Shown: piece after piece, positions 5,472 through 9,608 of the stretch
Position numbering within the stretch: the stretch's first letter is position 1
How the letters are laid out: each line of letters starts with the position of its first letter
Assembly: GCA_964573255.1 (NCBI GenBank)
Contig: CAZNJB010000070.1
Coordinates: 1 to 9,608 of the forward strand
Origin: CAYNUJ01 sp964573255
Lineage (GTDB): Bacteria > Bacteroidota > Ignavibacteria > Ignavibacteriales > Melioribacteraceae
Length of the DNA: 9,608 nt
Reading direction: 5' to 3'
Made by a program: the position numbers and the translations under genes
Notes under the pieces: generated by a model
What the model was told of the DNA's origin: nothing
Databases searched by the model: none
The model's input: only the letters and a program-made list of their open reading frames with translations

Positions 5472-5501
5472 TTAGATTTCCATCAATCTATTTTTAATAG
5501 G

Positions 5502-5628
5502 TATAACGACGATACAACTAAGCAGATGCCGTAATTAAAAATCAATTTATTAAAAAGCAATAACCCTAAATAACAAAAATCTTGAAAAAGCTGAGTGTAT
5601 AGGCATTCTGCTTGAGTTTTTGGTTATA
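5502..5628 (-). repeat. attC-like imperfect inverted repeat (possible integron site)
   Basis: The outer arms TATAAC (5502-5507) and GTTATA (5623-5628) pair perfectly. After an unpaired spacer (8 nt left, 4 nt right), the inner arms pair: AACT with AGTT (5516-5519 and 5615-5618), AAGCAG with CTGCTT (5520-5525 and 5608-5613), and ATGCC with GGCAT (5526-5530 and 5602-5606). G5614 and one T (5606/5607) are left unpaired on the right arm. The loop is 71 nt. R-box arms, an unpaired spacer, an L box with extrahelical G and T, and a variable terminal loop are the defining parts of a folded attC bottom strand, and 127 nt lies within the usual size range. The bulges put the cassette top strand on the minus strand, reading G^TTATAC into the 177-residue gene. 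The R boxes deviate from GTTRRRY at one base. No integrase gene or second clear attC is in view. Confidence 0.45.
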
Positions 5629-5640
5629 TCTACGTTTTAA

Positions 5641-5667
5641 ATGGGGTAAGTAGTTCACTTACCCCAT
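5641..5667. terminator. Strong hairpin ending the T9SS operon
   Basis: ATGGGGTAAGT (5641-5651) and ACTTACCCCAT (5657-5667) form a perfect 11-bp stem with a 5-nt loop AGTTC, 12 nt past the metalloprotease stop. The T-rich flank is better on the plus-strand side (AATTTTATT) than on the minus-strand side, so intrinsic termination may be weak or bidirectional, but position fits the end of the minus-strand operon. Confidence 0.7.
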
Positions 5668-5679
5668 AATTTTATTCAA

Positions 5680-7641
5680 TTATTTTATTAAAATCATTTT
5701 CTTTACTGAAATAAACTCACCTGCGTTAAGTTTATAAACATATAAGCCACTCGGTAAAATTTTCGCATTAAATTCTACGGTGTATTTCCCGCTTGATTGA
5801 TATCGATTTACCAACTTTGTAATTTCTTGACCGAGTGAATTATAAATAACTAAACTCACAAAACTATTTTTTGGAATTTGATAACTTATTTGCGTTGAAG
5901 GATTAAATGGATTTGGATAATTTGAATATAGCATATATTTAGTTGGGTTCACGTTAGTAACATTTTCTTCTAATGTTGTTTTTTCGATGCCACCATTTAC
6001 AGCAAAAGCTTTACTACTTGGTGTAAATACTGATTTCTTACTAGAACTATCAACAGCTTTTACTTTATAAGAAATATATATTTTATTTCCATTCCTAATT
6101 GAATATACTGATTCTGTATAATCGACATAATAAGTGCTTGTAGTACTAGCAAAATAACTATAAGTAGATGAATTCTTTTTCTTATAAATTTCATAATGAT
6201 TTAAATCCGGCTCAATGTTAGCTTCCCAAGTTAATTTTGGATGATTATTAGACCAATAAGAATTTAAGTTTTGTGGAACTGATGGAGACGCTTGTTCTGG
6301 ATATTGAGAATAAAAATCTATGGTATAGTAACCATTACCTTCATAAATAATTTCAAATCCGCAGTTAGTGCTTGTTGTGGTATTTGGTATCCAATTATAA
6401 GTTGAGCTTGCAGTTCTTAAATCCGACCATGGAGTTATAACTATAACACCTCTTTCACCAGGCAATATATCTCCAGCGTTACCCAAATTTTCACTCGGCC
6501 ATTCCAAGCCGTTGGCATGCATGATCCTACCATGTGAAACAGTCCAGTCTTTTCGCCAGACTAAAACTCCTTGGGGTTCATTTCCATGGGGAACATAAGT
6601 ATTATAATCAGGGCAATTAGTCGAACCAATGGTCATTGTTTGGTTAAATCTACGAGTCTCAACAAGGAAGTAGTAATTACTGTAGGAGCTGTTAACAATT
6701 TTAAATACTTCAGGATCCTGTAGGTAATAATCTGCTTGGTAAGTAGGGTCACCAGATATTTGGTTGAAACTAACCCAACCTTTTTCATAACGCAGTTGCG
6801 GGTTTATAGGAGCTGGACATGCACCCGAATAAGTTGGCCCATTGTAATTCCCAGCTGCCATTAAATCCCACCAGCCATTGTTGTTGGAAGAATAATACAA
6901 ATCTGGAAATCCAAGTAAGTGACCTAATTCATGAGCATGAATACCAATATGAGAAAAATTTCTATTCGGATGTTCAGAATTATAAGGTGCATAAGGAGCA
7001 AATTGCTCACTCATTATAAAGTATGTTCCATTAATAGCATTTGCTCTTGGGGTCAATCCGTTACTATTGTCTCCACTGCTTGTTTGTCTATAAGCATGTC
7101 CTGCATAAACAATAGCTAATTTAACATAGGTCCCCAGCCCACCAATATTCAAACCTTGAGCAGTTGCTTTTGTTCTAACTTCATTATAAAAAGTAGTATA
7201 ATCGTGGTCGTTATAATAAGACTTACTATAATCCAATTCAATCCAATCAGGTATGTTGTCGCTGTTGTTATCGTTATTTAAAACATAGCCGGTAATATTT
7301 AAATTTCCATCCGACATTATATTATAATAATCATGAAGACTGCCGAATACTTGTTTATTGTCAGGCGAGTACTTATTGGGACTAACGTAAATTCCGTTAG
7401 AGAAAAATAGATTTTCAAAATCATCATAAGTATATGCTGGTAGACCATCTTGTGATGGATTACGATGTTTTATGTCCGAAAATTCAACTAAAATTACCTT
7501 CAGAGTAAGAGTTGAGTTAATATATTGTGTAGAGGATGATGAACTGCCTGTACAAGGCCAGCTTGGTATGTTTGTTTCCTGCGCAAAAACACTTTTGAAT
7601 GCAATCAATAGAAATGCGAATAAAATAATATAATTTTTTAT
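5680..7641 (-). CDS. Secreted M6-type metalloprotease with FN3-like and T9SS sorting domains
   Basis: A 653-residue secreted Zn protease if started at ATA (7641-7639). That start yields a complete signal peptide: K-N-Y, then a hydrophobic run I-I-L-F-A-F-L-L-I-A-F, then S-V-F-A-Q as cleavage site. The standard alternative, TTG at 7608, cuts the signal peptide in half and lacks a ribosome site. The catalytic motif H-E-L-G-H (237-241) extends as HELGHLLGFPD, the HExxHxxGxxD layout of M6/immune-inhibitor-A-like peptidases, followed by a W-W-D-L-M-A turn. A fibronectin-III-like domain follows at about 455-555 (S-V-P-Q-N-L-N onward). The last 81 residues (573-653) are a type A T9SS sorting domain starting S-N-Y-P-N-P-F-N-P-S-T. 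The protein should be exported by Sec, then secreted or surface-anchored through T9SS. It is 19 nt downstream of the FG-GAP gene, hence co-transcribed. Confidence 0.85.
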   Translation of the reverse strand: MKNYIILFAFLLIAFKSVFAQETNIPSWPCTGSSSSSTQYINSTLTLKVILVEFSDIKHRNPSQDGLPAYTYDDFENLFFSNGIYVSPNKYSPDNKQVFGSLHDYYNIMSDGNLNITGYVLNNDNNSDNIPDWIELDYSKSYYNDHDYTTFYNEVRTKATAQGLNIGGLGTYVKLAIVYAGHAYRQTSSGDNSNGLTPRANAINGTYFIMSEQFAPYAPYNSEHPNRNFSHIGIHAHELGHLLGFPDLYYSSNNNGWWDLMAAGNYNGPTYSGACPAPINPQLRYEKGWVSFNQISGDPTYQADYYLQDPEVFKIVNSSYSNYYFLVETRRFNQTMTIGSTNCPDYNTYVPHGNEPQGVLVWRKDWTVSHGRIMHANGLEWPSENLGNAGDILPGERGVIVITPWSDLRTASSTYNWIPNTTTSTNCGFEIIYEGNGYYTIDFYSQYPEQASPSVPQNLNSYWSNNHPKLTWEANIEPDLNHYEIYKKKNSSTYSYFASTTSTYYVDYTESVYSIRNGNKIYISYKVKAVDSSSKKSVFTPSSKAFAVNGGIEKTTLEENVTNVNPTKYMLYSNYPNPFNPSTQISYQIPKNSFVSLVIYNSLGQEITKLVNRYQSSGKYTVEFNAKILPSGLYVYKLNAGEFISVKKMILIK

Positions 7642-7649
7642 TTTAACTT

Positions 7650-7656
7650 CTCCTCT
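7650..7656 (-). promoter_or_regulatory. Shine-Dalgarno pointing to an ATA start for the protease
   Basis: The minus strand reads AGAGGAG here, followed by an 8-nt spacer and then ATA-AAA-AAT (7641-7633). The frame is open back to a TAA at 7668-7666 and contains no ATG, GTG or TTG before the signal peptide. This site therefore argues for initiation at ATA. Confidence 0.65.
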
Positions 7657-7660
7657 AAAA

Positions 7661-9439
7661 TTATTTTAAATGGATCATCTTTTTTACGATCTGCTTCCCA
7701 TTAAATTCTATTCTATAAAGGTATAAACCACTGGGTACCTTTGATGCATCAAAACTTACGGTATGATTTCCACTGCTTTGATAATTGTTTACCAGTATTT
7801 TTATTTTCTCCCCCAGCAAGTTATAGACAGTTAGTTTAACAACACCTGAGGAAGGAAGATTATAAGATATTTTAGTCATGCTATTAAATGGATTCGGATA
7901 GTTTAGAGAAAGAGAAAAAGGTGTAGGTAAATTATTTTGTTCTTCAAAACTTGTTATAACATTTTCATTATAGGTTACTGTCGTTGGATAACCTGTATGA
8001 ATAATATCGAGGTCACCGTCATTATCCACATCTGCAAGTATCGGTACCACAGCAACACCAACTTCATTTCGGATACCCAAGCTAAACCAAGCACTAGCCG
8101 AATCATTCCAAAAATCAATTGGATCGAAGTTTAAATAATTTGACATTTTTACCTCTCCAGAACCACCGCACTCAATGCAGGTTTGCCAGTTTGATACGAT
8201 AAGGTCTAAGCGATTATTACCATTAATATCACCTGATGTAAAAAATGCGAAGTTTTCTGCACCAGAAAATGCAGTCTCTACATAGCCACAAAAAGAATTA
8301 TTCGGTTCTTGAAGCATTATTAAACCGCCACCCAATGATCCAAAAGCGCAAATATCATTTAATCCATTTAGATCATAGTCATTGATAAATAATTGCCTCA
8401 AATCGCTTAAATAATCATCATAAGGACAAATATAAAAACGAACTTTTAATAAATCTGTAAACTCGCCTGATCCGTTGTTATAATAAATATATGCCCCTTC
8501 AAACTGATTGTATTCAGCAGGCCAAGTGTTTAATAACACTAAATCTAAATCGCCATCTTTATCCATATCAACCAGATCTGCTTCAGATATATAGTTCTCT
8601 AAATATGTAGCACTCGTATCAATTATAAATTCACCGGTTCCATCATTTATGAGTTTATTCCATAAGAAGTTTTGGCCGGTTAAACCCCATGAATTTTTAG
8701 CTATTAAATCTATAAATCCATCTCCGTTAATATCACCTTTCGCAATTATGAGACCACTCACAGAATATATATTTTGATGCAAATAATAATTCCCACCACT
8801 ATCACCAAGAAAAACATTTGTAACATCAGCTGTAGATGTGATTATATCCAATATTTGGTCATTATTGCCATCGACCAAATATTTTAGACCTTTAAGTTCT
8901 TCTATCTCTTCAAAGGAATTGAACGATCCGTCTCCATCATTATAAATTACTCTACCTGTTGCTGAGACAATATCGATAGCTCCATCTTTATTAAAATCAG
9001 CTGCAATTGCATCGAAACTCGGGTAATCGAACCTTTGCAAGCTATCAAAATTTGCATTTGTTGGATTTGTTATTTCAATTGTAAATCTCCAGTGAAAGGA
9101 TGTTTTAATACTATCATCCGGAATACCCAGAGGTCCAAAGTATGCGTTAACAACTTCTCCACAAAAAAAAGAATTTATAGGTGTAAAGATGAATTTATTA
9201 TTAGTTGTGTCTTTCTCAACAGTACCTTCTACTAAACCGCTGTTAGAGCCGTATATTTGAAATAAGTTATTAATTTGAAATTCTGATAAATTGATAGATG
9301 TATTTAATTCAACAATAATTTGAGTATTTTTTGATACACCTATAATATCTTGTTCAGGTATAATAGTCTTTATTTCTATCCTCTGTGCACAAATGATAAT
9401 ATTTACTAAAAAGTAGAATGTAATCACTATTTTTTTCAT
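7661..9439 (-). CDS. Secreted FG-GAP/VCBS-repeat protein with T9SS sorting domain
   Basis: A 592-residue surface or secreted protein, probably adhesive or ligand-binding. Order: signal peptide (1-18/19, M-K-K then a hydrophobic run ending I-I-C-A-Q); an Ig-like Big_5/SbsA-type domain (~30-122); seven calcium-loop repeats of the D-x-D/N-x-D/N-G-x-x-D-[IL] type at 148-158, 190-200, 236-246, 291-301, 354-364, 404-414 and 470-480; and a type A T9SS sorting domain from ~512 (N-Y-P-N-P-F-N at 523-529) to the end. Seven such loops fit a beta-propeller of the integrin alpha type. The loop at 354-364 is the most degenerate (D-Y-D-L-N-G-L-N-D). The start ATG has GAGGA (9448-9452) 8 nt upstream. It is the first gene of the operon with the metalloprotease, and their sorting domains are closely similar. 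The target ligand cannot be inferred. Confidence 0.85.
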   Translation of the reverse strand: MKKIVITFYFLVNIIICAQRIEIKTIIPEQDIIGVSKNTQIIVELNTSINLSEFQINNLFQIYGSNSGLVEGTVEKDTTNNKFIFTPINSFFCGEVVNAYFGPLGIPDDSIKTSFHWRFTIEITNPTNANFDSLQRFDYPSFDAIAADFNKDGAIDIVSATGRVIYNDGDGSFNSFEEIEELKGLKYLVDGNNDQILDIITSTADVTNVFLGDSGGNYYLHQNIYSVSGLIIAKGDINGDGFIDLIAKNSWGLTGQNFLWNKLINDGTGEFIIDTSATYLENYISEADLVDMDKDGDLDLVLLNTWPAEYNQFEGAYIYYNNGSGEFTDLLKVRFYICPYDDYLSDLRQLFINDYDLNGLNDICAFGSLGGGLIMLQEPNNSFCGYVETAFSGAENFAFFTSGDINGNNRLDLIVSNWQTCIECGGSGEVKMSNYLNFDPIDFWNDSASAWFSLGIRNEVGVAVVPILADVDNDGDLDIIHTGYPTTVTYNENVITSFEEQNNLPTPFSLSLNYPNPFNSMTKISYNLPSSGVVKLTVYNLLGEKIKILVNNYQSSGNHTVSFDASKVPSGLYLYRIEFNGKQIVKKMIHLK

Positions 9440-9608
9440 AAATTAATCCTCAAATAAATTTTTAATTTACTTAGAGAAATTACTTTATATAAATCCTGTA
9501 GGGAAAAAATCGATCAGTGTTTTACAAATTTCCATCATACTATACCAAGTAAGTATAACTTTAAAGAATTTTATCTGGAAATGAGCAAAAAAAAATAAAG
9601 AATCATAC
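9440..9608 (-). promoter_or_regulatory. Upstream region of the T9SS operon
   Basis: These 169 bases hold no gene and should carry the promoter. The clear site is the ribosome site GAGGA at 9448-9452. TATAC-caagtaa-GTATA (9541-9557) is a short inverted repeat that could bind a regulator. AT-rich boxes are abundant, so I do not name a -10/-35 pair. Confidence 0.4.

Noticed and set aside
6819..9235. Several 62-66 codon plus-strand readings within the two secreted-protein genes
   Set aside because: Antisense shadows of the protease and FG-GAP genes with Cys/Ile/Asn-rich composition and no start signals.
9382..9402. Lipoprotein signal in the FG-GAP protein (I-I-I-C)
   Set aside because: The residue before Cys is Ile, not Gly/Ala/Ser, so the lipobox rule fails; cleavage near C-A-Q by signal peptidase I is more likely.

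Overview
The window looks like AT-rich DNA from a member of the Bacteroidota/Ignavibacteria/Chlorobi group. The best evidence is the pair of minus-strand secreted proteins. Both end in a type A type IX secretion (T9SS) sorting domain with an N-Y-P-N-P-F-N core, a form especially common in Ignavibacteria. This taxonomic call is an inference from protein style, with no marker gene in view.

Positions 1-4441 (plus strand) hold part of a tailed phage or prophage. In order they encode a Mu gpI-like protease/scaffold, an HK97-fold major capsid protein, a 68-residue protein with an AT-hook-like tail, a DUF2190-like capsid decoration protein, an unknown probable virion protein, a two-helix holin-like protein, an M15-type Zn endolysin, an unknown 81-residue protein and a small VRR-NUC-like nuclease. 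The genes are packed tightly, with good Shine-Dalgarno sites for most. No tail genes follow the capsid genes. The phage DNA seems to stop inside a gene: a well-placed start at 4376 runs only 21 codons. Terminase and portal, if present, lie upstream of the window.

Positions 4442-5679 are a junction region. On the minus strand lies a two-gene unit: a 177-residue membrane-anchored protein, then a 97-residue protein in the same frame after an amber stop. The second gene has no ATG/GTG/TTG start, but an ATA sits at ideal distance from a strong Shine-Dalgarno. Upstream of this unit is a 127-nt imperfect inverted repeat (5502-5628) with the architecture of an integron attC site: outer R-box-like arms, an unpaired spacer, an inner stem with extrahelical G and T on one arm, and a variable loop. 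It is oriented so that the two-gene unit would be the cassette that follows it.

Positions 5680-9439 (minus strand) are a two-gene operon for secreted T9SS cargo: an FG-GAP/VCBS-repeat adhesin-like protein, then an M6-type metalloprotease. The protease's full signal peptide is recovered only if translation starts at an ATA codon (7641-7639) behind a good Shine-Dalgarno. Two apparent ATA starts in one window is the most surprising observation. A strong hairpin (5641-5667) ends the operon.
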